Assembly (NCBI GenBank): GCA_002296975.1
Contig: DBIS01000129.1
Coordinates: 395-20,265, forward strand
Length of the DNA: 19,871 bases
Reading direction: 5' to 3'
Source of the DNA: Deltaproteobacteria bacterium UBA796
Lineage (GTDB): Bacteria; Myxococcota_A; UBA796
How positions within the stretch are numbered: position 1 is the first letter of the stretch; the number at the start of each line of letters is the position of its first letter. The notes under the pieces were generated by a model. That model did not search any database, had not been told where the DNA came from, and worked only from the letters and a program-made list of their open reading frames with translations. Both the position numbers and the translations under genes were made by a program. This document shows positions 7,219-15,192 of the stretch, one piece after another.

Positions 7219-8749
7219 GTACCTCGTTGCATATGCCCCCACCTTTAGACTCGACCGGTGTGGGTGGTCCCCCCATCAATCTGCTGTCTTGGTCGCAGAA
7301 CAAAAAAATGCACTGCGGGTTGTCGCCGCCACCCCCACCGCCATCCGTGGCGGAATTCGTCTGGGCATGAGTGTGGCTGGAGCCCGTGCCCGATTGCCTC
7401 AACTGGATACTGAACTGCTCGACCCTAAGGCTGAGGCCGCTGATCTTGAGGCACTGACGGCTCAACTGTTGCGGGTCTCCCCGTCCATCGCAGCACTTCC
7501 ACCCGATGCTGTGGTGGCCGAAATATCCAGCATCGCCAGAGACACATCACACCGCAGCACCCACGAACACAGCTTGATGGAACGGGTCCGCGACCGCATG
7601 AAGCACCTCGGCCACATCGCTCATGTTGTGGTTGCCGACGACCCCACCACCGCCCGCTGTGTTGCCGAGTGGCAGCGCACCTCCACCGTCATCCCCACCG
7701 GCCAAAGTGCAACCGCACTCGCACCGCTTCCCCTCGCAGCCCTTCAACTTCCACCGCGCTCACACACCTTGCTCGAAAGCCTGGGCATCCACACCATCGG
7801 CGCGCTTTCAGCACTCCCGCCTGCGGCCATCACCGGGCGATTCAAGCCCGCTGTGATCGCCGCTCACGCCTTGGCCTGTGGTGCCATTCCAGGGCCACCC
7901 CTCACACCCTGGGCTGAGGATGGTCCCCCCAGCCTCACCCAGGAGCTTCCCTCCCCGGTCGCCGAACTCAACGCGCTCTTCTTCGTGATCGGCGCCATGG
8001 CCCGAGACATCTCGGCCCGGCTGACCGCCTCGGGCCAAGCCATCACCCAGGTTAACCTCAGTTTCCGCCTTGATGGCGGGCGCCAGCAATCATTGGCCCT
8101 GCGATTGGGGGCCCCAACCCGAAACCCAAGCCATATCCTTAGCCAAATTCGGCATCGATTGGAGCGTTTCAAGCTGGGTGCGCCGGTGGTGGCGCTTACC
8201 CTCTCCACCAGTCAAGCCATTGATTTTGAAGGCCGTCAAACCGACTTAAGCGACCCAAACCGTCGTAATGAGGCCCTCGAGACGGTCAGCGCACGGCTGC
8301 TCGACGCCCTCGGTAGCCGAAGCGTCACCGGTGCCCGCATCACAGCGCGTCATCGCCCAGAGGGGGCCTGGCGCCCGGTTCCCTTTGGCGTTGCAGTCCC
8401 CAATCACGTCAGCGCTGCATCGACAGCATTGGCCGAGACCCACAGCCCAGACCCTGTGGTGGCCTGGGAGGGAAGCCCTGAAATCCTGGCCCCTGAGCGG
8501 CCGCCCATCTTGCTGGTACCCCCCACCATTATCGAGGTCGAGCGAACAAAAGAGGGCCGATTAACTGCCGCCCATATCGACGGAAGATGGCACGAAATTA
8601 CGCGAATACTGGGTCCTGAACAACTGTCTGGAGAGTGGTGGCACCATCCTTTTCAGCGCACCTACTGGCGGGCAACTTTAGACGATGGGCGCACCGCATG
8701 GTTGTACAGTGAGCACGGCCGATGGGCACTTCATGGGTGGTGGGACTGA
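7211..8749 (+). CDS. imuB: ImuB, catalytically dead Y-family polymerase-like subunit of the mutasome
   Basis: 512 residues. ImuB bridges the DnaE2 polymerase, the beta clamp and ImuA in SOS-induced translesion synthesis. The ATG at 7211 is chosen, not the upstream in-frame ATG at 7133, because MFRYLVAYAPTF aligns with the beta-strand opening Y-family proteins and the promoter and LexA box overlap it. The palm acidic residues are missing: the first strand reads VAYAPTF and the usual Asp-Glu site reads VVAEISSIARD. This is normal for ImuB. A helix-hairpin-helix-like segment (LLESLGIHTIGALSALP) lies at about 180-196 and the little-finger-like part at about 250-345. The C-terminal region with LSGEWWHHPFQRTYWR and a final GRWALHGWWD is diagnostic for ImuB. 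The expected clamp motif Q-x-D-L-F reads Q343-T-D-L-S. The stop overlaps the dnaE2 start by one base. Confidence 0.93.
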   Translation: MFRYLVAYAPTFRLDRCGWSPHQSAVLVAEQKNALRVVAATPTAIRGGIRLGMSVAGARARLPQLDTELLDPKAEAADLEALTAQLLRVSPSIAALPPDAVVAEISSIARDTSHRSTHEHSLMERVRDRMKHLGHIAHVVVADDPTTARCVAEWQRTSTVIPTGQSATALAPLPLAALQLPPRSHTLLESLGIHTIGALSALPPAAITGRFKPAVIAAHALACGAIPGPPLTPWAEDGPPSLTQELPSPVAELNALFFVIGAMARDISARLTASGQAITQVNLSFRLDGGRQQSLALRLGAPTRNPSHILSQIRHRLERFKLGAPVVALTLSTSQAIDFEGRQTDLSDPNRRNEALETVSARLLDALGSRSVTGARITARHRPEGAWRPVPFGVAVPNHVSAASTALAETHSPDPVVAWEGSPEILAPERPPILLVPPTIIEVERTKEGRLTAAHIDGRWHEITRILGPEQLSGEWWHHPFQRTYWRATLDDGRTAWLYSEHGRWALHGWWD

Positions 8750-11700
8750 TGAGTGCCGGCGCCGCAGAACTGATATGTCGCACCTCATTTTCATTTCAAG
8801 AAGGTGCGAGCAGCCCAGAAGAGATTGTAAAGCAAGCGGCAAGCCTCGGCCTAAGCGCTGTGGCCATCACCGACAGAGACGGGGTTTATGGACTGCCTCG
8901 GGCCCACAAAGCGGCTTTGGCCCTTGGGGTGCGCATTCTTCCCGGCGCATTGCTCACCCTCACCGATGGCCCCGGTGTGGTCTTGCTCGCCCGAGATGTC
9001 GGCGGCTGGTCACAGCTCACACGGCTCATCACCGAGTGTCGTAAAAATATGAAAAAGGGCTGGGGGCAACTGCCATTGCAATCGCTGTTGGCGCGGGCTT
9101 GTGGCTTAGAGGCCATCTTGGTCGGAGACTGGACTGCCGACCGAGCGGGGCTTGTTCGAGATGCCATGGGCATTCATGTCTCATTGGCCCTCACCCGACG
9201 ACTCGACAGCCACGACCCTGCCCGATGGGACAAAATCGCATTGCTCTCCGCACGCACACAAATCCCGATGGTTGCCACCTGCGATGTCCAGATGCACAGC
9301 CCACAACGGCTACCTTTGCAAGATGTGCTCACCTGCATTCGTCGAAAATGTACCATCGACCAGGCGGGCACCACCCTCAGCCCCAACGCCAGTCGCCACT
9401 TGCGAAGCCCTACCCAGATGGCACGCATGTTCGCAGCCGCCCCCCAGGCCCTCGCCCGAAGCCTCGTCATCGCCGAACGCTGCCAATTTTCCTTGAGTGA
9501 TTTGCGCTATCTTTACCCCCGCGAAGTGGTCCCCGAGGGATGGACACCCATCACGTGGCTGAAAGAAAAAACCCGCGAAGGCTTGGCGTGGCGCTATCCA
9601 AACGGGGTCGCGTCGCATGTTCAAAATCAGATAGAGCACGAGCTTCGGCTCATCGAAAAACTGGATTTTCCAGCTTACTTTTTGACCGTTTATGATGTGG
9701 TGCGATTTGCCCGAGATCGGGGAATCCTATGCCAAGGACGAGGCAGCGCGGCCAACTCCGCGGTCTGCTTTGCACTGGGCATCACCGCGGTCGACCCAGC
9801 CTGCTCCAGTCTGCTTTTTGAGCGCTTTATTTCCGAAGAACGCGGCGAGCCCCCAGACATCGATGTGGACTTTGAGCACGAACGACGAGAAGAGGTGCTT
9901 CAGTATGTCTACACCCGCTACGGACGACACCGGGCCGCCATGGTGAACGAGGTCATCTCCTACCGGCGGCGCTCGTCCATCCGCGATGCCGGAAAAGCGC
10001 TCGGACTCGATGCCGACCAAGTCGACCGTATGGCCAAAGGTGTTCACTGGTTCGACAAGGCCAAACTCGACGAAGCAAAGCTTATCAAGGCCGGGCTCGA
10101 CCCCAAAGACCCTCGCGTAAAGCATGCACTGACCATCAGCGAAGCCATGCGTGGAATGCCACGCCATGTTGGGATTCACACCGGTGGATTCACCATCTCT
10201 GATGGGCCACTCATCGATTTGTGCCCCATCGAGCCCGCCACCATGAACAAGCGAACGGTCATCCAATGGGACAAAGATGACATCGACATTGTCGGATTTG
10301 TAAAGGTAGACCTGCTCTCCTTGGGCATGCTCACCGCCATCCGAAAATGCTTTGACCTGGTCAAAAAGCACTGGGGGAATGCGCTTTGCCTCGCATCCAC
10401 ACCGAACGACGACCAAAAGGTCTACGACATGCTGTGCAAGGCCGACACCATGGGGGTTTTCCAGGTCGAAAGCCGGGCACAGATGTCGATGCTACCCAGG
10501 CTCAAGCCCCGATGTTTTTACGATTTGGTGATCCAAGTCTCCATCGTCAGGCCAGGCCCAATCCAGGGCGGCATGGTTCATCCATATCTTCGACGTCGAC
10601 GGGGTGAGGAGCCGGTCACCTATGCCCACCCCAAGCTCGAGCCCATCTTGGCCCGAACCCTCGGAATTCCCATCTTTCAAGAGCAAGTCATGGCCATGGC
10701 CGTCGCTGTCGGTGGATTCACGCCTGGCGAGGCTGATGCCTTGCGGCGTGCGATGGGCGCGTGGCGAAAGCAGGGCACATTGGGTCCATTGGCTGAGAAA
10801 TTGGTCAATGGCATGAAGAAAAATGGCATCACCGATCAATATGCCAAACAAATTTGCGAGCAAATCCGCGGCTTTGGGGAATATGGATTCCCTGAATCTC
10901 ATGCGGCCAGCTTTGCACGACTGGTTTATGTATCGGCTTGGCTAAAATGCCACTACCCCGCTGCGTTTTGTGTGGCCCTGCTCAACAGCCAGCCGATGGG
11001 GTTTTACTCCGCCGGCTCTCTTATCGACGACGCACGCCACCACGGTGTCTTGGTCCGACACATCGACATCCAACACAGCGATCATGACAACACCCTCGAG
11101 GCTTATGGTGAAAATCAGTGGGCCATCCGAATGGGACTCCGACAGATTCACGGCCTCAAGCGAGCAGCAGGGCTTCGCATCCAAATGGCCAGGAAACACG
11201 AGGACTTTCAATCGATCGCCGACCTTCAGCAGCGGGCATGCCTCGACCGTGGAGATTTGGCCCTGCTCGCCCGTTCAGACGCGCTTCGCACCATCGCTCC
11301 CAATAGGCGCCAAGCCCTGTGGTCTGTCCAAGGACTATATGAACTGCCCCTATTTCGGGGCCTAAAGCGACCCGACGGCGTTCGGTTGGCACCACCGAGT
11401 CCCACCGATGAAATGCAAGAAGATTACCGCACCCAAGGGCTCAGCTTAAAATACAACCCAATCGGAATGGTTCGAGAGCGCTTGGTGAAAGATGGCTTTG
11501 TCTCAGCGGCCCAAGTTCGAGACATCCCTGGTGGTCGCACCATCCGTGTGGCCGGAATGGTGGCCCATCGCCAACGGCCGCCAACGGCAAAGGGCGTTGT
11601 CTTTATGACCCTAGAAGACGAAACCGGCCTTCTCAATGTGGTCATCAAGCCCCACACTTTTGAACGTCAACGTCAAATCATCGTCGAGAATAACTTACTC

Positions 11701-11814
11701 GAAATCACCGCAACAGTTCAACGAGACGGGCGCTCAGTCAGCCTTCTTGCCTCACGATTTTCAGCCCTCGATGCACCCAAACCTGAAAAATTGACCAGCC
11801 GTGACTTCCGATGA
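8749..11814 (+). CDS. dnaE2: DnaE2, error-prone DNA polymerase III alpha subunit
   Basis: 1021 residues, within the usual DnaE2 range. It is the polymerase of the ImuB/DnaE2 mutasome and copies damaged DNA during the SOS response in the cytoplasm. The ATG at 8749 is preferred because it overlaps the imuB stop (TGATG) and gives the DnaE2-style N terminus AELICRTSFSFQEGASSPEE; the in-frame ATG at 8722 would add nine residues. The N-terminal PHP domain has Ile where the family usually has its first His, so it is probably not a nuclease. The family-C active-site Asp residues are D372 and D374 (PDIDVDFEHERREEV) and D521 (VKVDLLSLGMLTAI). IFQEQVMAMAVAVGGFTPGE is the conserved palm/fingers part. An OB fold (IRVAGMVAHRQRPPTAKG, then VFMTLEDETG) lies near the end, followed by the typical DnaE2 tail SRDFR. 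Coupling to imuB implies LexA control from 7203-7218. Confidence 0.95.
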   Translation: MSAGAAELICRTSFSFQEGASSPEEIVKQAASLGLSAVAITDRDGVYGLPRAHKAALALGVRILPGALLTLTDGPGVVLLARDVGGWSQLTRLITECRKNMKKGWGQLPLQSLLARACGLEAILVGDWTADRAGLVRDAMGIHVSLALTRRLDSHDPARWDKIALLSARTQIPMVATCDVQMHSPQRLPLQDVLTCIRRKCTIDQAGTTLSPNASRHLRSPTQMARMFAAAPQALARSLVIAERCQFSLSDLRYLYPREVVPEGWTPITWLKEKTREGLAWRYPNGVASHVQNQIEHELRLIEKLDFPAYFLTVYDVVRFARDRGILCQGRGSAANSAVCFALGITAVDPACSSLLFERFISEERGEPPDIDVDFEHERREEVLQYVYTRYGRHRAAMVNEVISYRRRSSIRDAGKALGLDADQVDRMAKGVHWFDKAKLDEAKLIKAGLDPKDPRVKHALTISEAMRGMPRHVGIHTGGFTISDGPLIDLCPIEPATMNKRTVIQWDKDDIDIVGFVKVDLLSLGMLTAIRKCFDLVKKHWGNALCLASTPNDDQKVYDMLCKADTMGVFQVESRAQMSMLPRLKPRCFYDLVIQVSIVRPGPIQGGMVHPYLRRRRGEEPVTYAHPKLEPILARTLGIPIFQEQVMAMAVAVGGFTPGEADALRRAMGAWRKQGTLGPLAEKLVNGMKKNGITDQYAKQICEQIRGFGEYGFPESHAASFARLVYVSAWLKCHYPAAFCVALLNSQPMGFYSAGSLIDDARHHGVLVRHIDIQHSDHDNTLEAYGENQWAIRMGLRQIHGLKRAAGLRIQMARKHEDFQSIADLQQRACLDRGDLALLARSDALRTIAPNRRQALWSVQGLYELPLFRGLKRPDGVRLAPPSPTDEMQEDYRTQGLSLKYNPIGMVRERLVKDGFVSAAQVRDIPGGRTIRVAGMVAHRQRPPTAKGVVFMTLEDETGLLNVVIKPHTFERQRQIIVENNLLEITATVQRDGRSVSLLASRFSALDAPKPEKLTSRDFR

Positions 11815-11833
11815 CTTGCTACCATGGCCCATC

Positions 11834-14101
11834 ATGAACACAAATACGCTCATCATCGCCCTCTTCTTGACCACGGCTTGTGGCGCCAAAATGACGTCCA
11901 GCGATGACGATATAGACGACACCGCACACCCCCAGGCCATCGACTCTGGTGACATTATCGCACCGCCAGAAGACACGAGTGGTCCGCCTCCGGTACCCGT
12001 CGACATTTCCGAAGACCATCCGCGCTTGTTTTTTTCGCCCCCAGACCTACCGAGGCTTCAAGGGCAAATCTACGATTACGACCGGGTGGAACTGGTCAAC
12101 CGCTGGGATGGATTTGTATCTGACAGGCGCGATATCGCTACCCTGCCTCTGGCCGAGGGTGTTGCTGCCCCAACCACCGACGAAGCATGGTCTGCCCTCG
12201 CAGCCCCCCTGCCCAACCTGGCCATATACGCACTCCTCACCGGAGACGAAGAGGTCCAAAGTCAAAGCCTGGAGTGGATGCGCCGGGTCGCAGCCCTAGA
12301 GACATGGGGCATGGGCGACATACCGGCCATCTCTCAAGGTACAGCGGACACCCTACAAGCCTTCATCACAGCCTTCGACATGCTCCACACCCGAATCGAA
12401 CCCGCTGAGCGAAACATATTCCGCGGGAAAATCATCTCCAACGCGAGCGCCCTCCAGGCAGCACTCTCCAACCCAGCCACCCCCGATTGGGCCAAGCAGT
12501 GGAGCGGTCGCGATGGTCAGGTGGCACATGCAGCCCTGTTGATGGCCGGGCTCACCCTAGAGCATGAACACGATCGAGCCCCGCAATGGATCGACACCGC
12601 TGAGCGTTTCGTCGACACCAGCCTCGCCGGCTTGGCCCGTATCCAAGATGGAAGCTGGCCAGAGGGCCCAAGTTTGGGCAGCGAAGCCCTATCGAGTTTG
12701 TACCAGAGCATCTTTTTGCTCGACCGCCACTATGGCCTCGCGCTCGCAGACAACCCATGGCTCGCCGCCAGAAGTGAGGCGATGCTCAGAAGCGCGCGCC
12801 CAGGTCAACTCGCATTGCTCACCGTCGGCGATGGCGATTCAAGCTGGGCTGTGGGCCCGGTTCACCAAGCTTGTTTTGTGGACGGATTCACCGACACCCA
12901 CCTTGCCTCCTGGATGAGCGAGCAACACATCCTGAGCTCAGATGGGTACTCACGGGACAACACCCTGTGGCTAGAATTTTTATGGTGCGACCCAGATGTC
13001 ACGCCCGCGGTCCCCACCGCAGATACCCCCAAAACCCACCACTTCGCTCAAGGCGGGACCATGACCTGGCATGATGGCTTCAGCGCGGACCAAAGCAGCA
13101 TGGTGATGCGCGCAGGGGTGCCCATCGGCCAAGACACCTGGGCCGCAGTCGCCGCTGGGACCGAGGACACCCAAAACCTAGACCTTCGCCGTCTTCATCC
13201 CGATGCGGGCAGCTTTGGCTGGTACCCAAACGGTGTCCCAATCTTGGTCACCGGCCACACCCAAAGCCCAAAACGGACCCAAGTCGAGAACACCTACACA
13301 TTTGGCACCACAAGCCCCATAAGCCGAGGCTGGAGTGCCACAGACCGCGAACATTGGTGGCCCTCCGCCAGCTTTCACACCGATGTGGGCGACCTGAGTC
13401 AAGTTGGACAACTCGGCGAATGGGACCTCGACTATGGGCCACCCAACGCCCTAGCCGATGCCGAGGCGCGCTTTGAGTTCAGTCGCACCAAGCGCGGAAT
13501 CACCGTGATTGGCGCAAGTTTTGAAAAAATGTACCCCTCGGGTTTTAGCACCGACACCGGCGGCCAACCCCTCGGCCTACAGCGTTTGGCACGGTATTGG
13601 GTCATCCTCGATCAAGGGATTGTGCTCGTTTTTGACCATCTTCGACACAGCACTGACTTGTCCCATTACAGCCGATTTAGGGCCGCAAACGGCGGATTTT
13701 CAGTCAGCGGAACAGCCGGTACGGTTTATGGCGAAGACGGCAGCAGCTTTGTGGTCGACGCCATCTCAGGCGGGACCGTTTATGCCGACCAGCTCGTCAG
13801 CGATGTTCTCGACCCTGCCAGCACCTGGGTAAATCAACTCGTTGTGGTCAACACCGCAAGCACCGGCGCTCACCACCACCTCACGGTCTTGCGCTCAACA
13901 GCACAATCCGTGGTCCTGACCAGCTGGGCCCCCACCGAACAGGGGGTTGTCGCAGAGCTGGTGGTGACCGATGAGGGTGTGGCCACCCCGGTTTCTATAC
14001 GCTTCGCATCCGGGGCAGAAGCATCTTCACGCCAGGCCTTTCTGGGTTTCGCTGGCTCAATGGGGATCACACAAAACACCGACACCGAGATTCGCTTCTG
14101 A
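11834..14101 (+). CDS. Heparinase II/III-family-like lipoprotein (probable polysaccharide lyase)
   Basis: 755 residues from the ATG at 11834. It opens with a short signal sequence (NTNTLIIALFLTTAC) whose lipobox is weak (T-T-A-C16), then an Asp/Pro-rich linker to about residue 60. HPRLFFSPPDLPRL at 62-75 is the usual opening of heparinase II/III and alginate-lyase-like toroid domains, which here runs to about residue 390. The C-terminal beta domain starts near 400 with GGTMTWHDGFSADQSSMVMR and contains RLHPDAGSFGWYPNGVPILV, with H455 in the conserved H-x-D-x-GSF block. That points to beta-elimination of a uronic-acid polysaccharide at the cell surface; the substrate cannot be told. A missing catalytic Tyr or Asn would make it non-enzymatic, and I could not place those residues. 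It starts 20 bases after the dnaE2 stop with no Shine-Dalgarno; TACCAT at 11820-11825 might be a -10. Confidence 0.75.
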   Translation: MNTNTLIIALFLTTACGAKMTSSDDDIDDTAHPQAIDSGDIIAPPEDTSGPPPVPVDISEDHPRLFFSPPDLPRLQGQIYDYDRVELVNRWDGFVSDRRDIATLPLAEGVAAPTTDEAWSALAAPLPNLAIYALLTGDEEVQSQSLEWMRRVAALETWGMGDIPAISQGTADTLQAFITAFDMLHTRIEPAERNIFRGKIISNASALQAALSNPATPDWAKQWSGRDGQVAHAALLMAGLTLEHEHDRAPQWIDTAERFVDTSLAGLARIQDGSWPEGPSLGSEALSSLYQSIFLLDRHYGLALADNPWLAARSEAMLRSARPGQLALLTVGDGDSSWAVGPVHQACFVDGFTDTHLASWMSEQHILSSDGYSRDNTLWLEFLWCDPDVTPAVPTADTPKTHHFAQGGTMTWHDGFSADQSSMVMRAGVPIGQDTWAAVAAGTEDTQNLDLRRLHPDAGSFGWYPNGVPILVTGHTQSPKRTQVENTYTFGTTSPISRGWSATDREHWWPSASFHTDVGDLSQVGQLGEWDLDYGPPNALADAEARFEFSRTKRGITVIGASFEKMYPSGFSTDTGGQPLGLQRLARYWVILDQGIVLVFDHLRHSTDLSHYSRFRAANGGFSVSGTAGTVYGEDGSSFVVDAISGGTVYADQLVSDVLDPASTWVNQLVVVNTASTGAHHHLTVLRSTAQSVVLTSWAPTEQGVVAELVVTDEGVATPVSIRFASGAEASSRQAFLGFAGSMGITQNTDTEIRF

Positions 14102-14144
14102 TCGACTGGACTGCCCCCGGCCACAGCCCTTAAGACACCGCCAC

Positions 14145-14150
14145 TGGAGA
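14145..14150 (+). promoter_or_regulatory. Shine-Dalgarno site of the aldolase gene
   Basis: TGGAGA lies four bases before the ATG at 14155 and supports that start. Confidence 0.6.
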
Positions 14151-14154
14151 CACC

Positions 14155-15138
14155 ATGGGACTCGACAACCGCGTCAACTGCTGCCCCGACGGGCTCGTCA
14201 CCGATCGCCGCCGGCGCATCAAGGTTTTGGATTGCACCATCCGCGATGGCGGCATCTGCAACCAATGGGACTTTGACCACGCCCTCGTGCGGCAAGTTTT
14301 CGACGCACTCGCTGCGAGTGGCATCGACTATATGGAGGTCGGATACAAAACCCAAGACGGTGTTTTCGACCGCAACGCTGTGGGGCCTTGGCGCTTCTGC
14401 GAAGAGGCCGACCTGCGCCAAGTGGTCGAAGCCGGCCCAATGAAAATCGCCACCATGGTTGATGTCAACCGGGTCACCCATAAAGAGATTCCGCCCAGCG
14501 ATGACACCGCCATCGACGTCATCCGAATCGCGACCTATGCCCACCAAATTGAAGACGCATTGACCTTGCTCGACCACTGCTTAGAGCAGGGCTACGAAAC
14601 CTTTATGAACGTGATGGCGGTCTCCACGCTCTCACCCGACGAGGTCGACACCTTCCTGAAAAAACTGGCGGGTTCGGGCATCCACAATGTCGCAATCGTC
14701 GACTCTTATGGCGCCCTATACCCCTACCATGTGCGGTATTTGGTCCATAAATACATGAACTATTTGGGCGAGCAAACCAAGGTTGGTGTTCATTTTCACA
14801 ACAACCAGCAACAAGCCTTTGCCAACTCCATCGCCGCCATCGACGAGGGCGTGGACTTTGTGGATGCCACCCTACACGGTATCGGCCGGGGCGCAGGAAA
14901 CTGCCCACTTGAACTCCTTCTCTTTTACCTGGACAACCCAAGACACGACCCAAGACCCATCTTGGATTTGGTCGAGCATTTCGCGTCGATGCGTGAAGAT
15001 CTGCGATGGGGCTATCACCTGCCCTATGCCATATCTGGATACTTCAACATTCACCCCCGCTCAGCCATGGACCGCATGGCACGAATGGACCGCTACCAGG
15101 TGCGTGAAATGTTTGAGACCCTCGCCAAAGATACATGA
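14155..15138 (+). CDS. DRE-TIM (HMG-CoA lyase-like) aldolase family protein
   Basis: 327 residues. The N-terminal signature VLDCTIRDGG (D26, R30, D31) and the later GVHFHNN (H213, H215) supply the metal and substrate residues of the HMGL-like TIM barrel family, which includes HMG-CoA lyase, isopropylmalate and homocitrate synthases and 4-hydroxy-2-oxovalerate aldolase. ATLHGIGRGAGNCPLELLL matches the conserved GxGRGAGN loop and is closest in wording to the 4-hydroxy-2-oxovalerate aldolase branch. The length fits the catalytic barrel plus a short helical tail, without the regulatory domain of isopropylmalate synthase. No acylating aldehyde dehydrogenase or hydratase gene lies nearby, so a standard meta-cleavage pathway role is doubtful. 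In other bacteria such stand-alone aldolases sit in surface-polysaccharide or secondary-metabolite loci. It lies 53 bases after the lipoprotein gene and may be co-transcribed with it. The substrate is unknown. Confidence 0.85.
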   Translation: MGLDNRVNCCPDGLVTDRRRRIKVLDCTIRDGGICNQWDFDHALVRQVFDALAASGIDYMEVGYKTQDGVFDRNAVGPWRFCEEADLRQVVEAGPMKIATMVDVNRVTHKEIPPSDDTAIDVIRIATYAHQIEDALTLLDHCLEQGYETFMNVMAVSTLSPDEVDTFLKKLAGSGIHNVAIVDSYGALYPYHVRYLVHKYMNYLGEQTKVGVHFHNNQQQAFANSIAAIDEGVDFVDATLHGIGRGAGNCPLELLLFYLDNPRHDPRPILDLVEHFASMREDLRWGYHLPYAISGYFNIHPRSAMDRMARMDRYQVREMFETLAKDT

Positions 15139-15173
15139 AAAAGCGTGGATGAGGCACAGCCCACATCCACGCT
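15138..15173 (-). terminator. Intrinsic terminator between convergent genes
   Basis: A perfect 10-bp stem, AGCGTGGATG at 15142-15151 and CATCCACGCT at 15164-15173, encloses a 12-base loop. On the minus strand it is followed by TTTTT (complement of 15138-15142), a good terminator for the vWA gene. On the plus strand the bases after the stem are CATCCTT, so stopping from that side would be weaker. Confidence 0.75.
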
Positions 15174-15192
15174 CATCCTTGGCCACCCCAGC

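Noticed and set aside
9727..10416. A 229-codon minus-strand open frame inside dnaE2
   Set aside because: It lies over the most conserved polymerase active-site part; no motifs and no start signal.
13870..14577. A 235-codon minus-strand open frame across the lipoprotein/aldolase junction
   Set aside because: Both plus-strand genes are well supported by motifs; the antisense frame has none.
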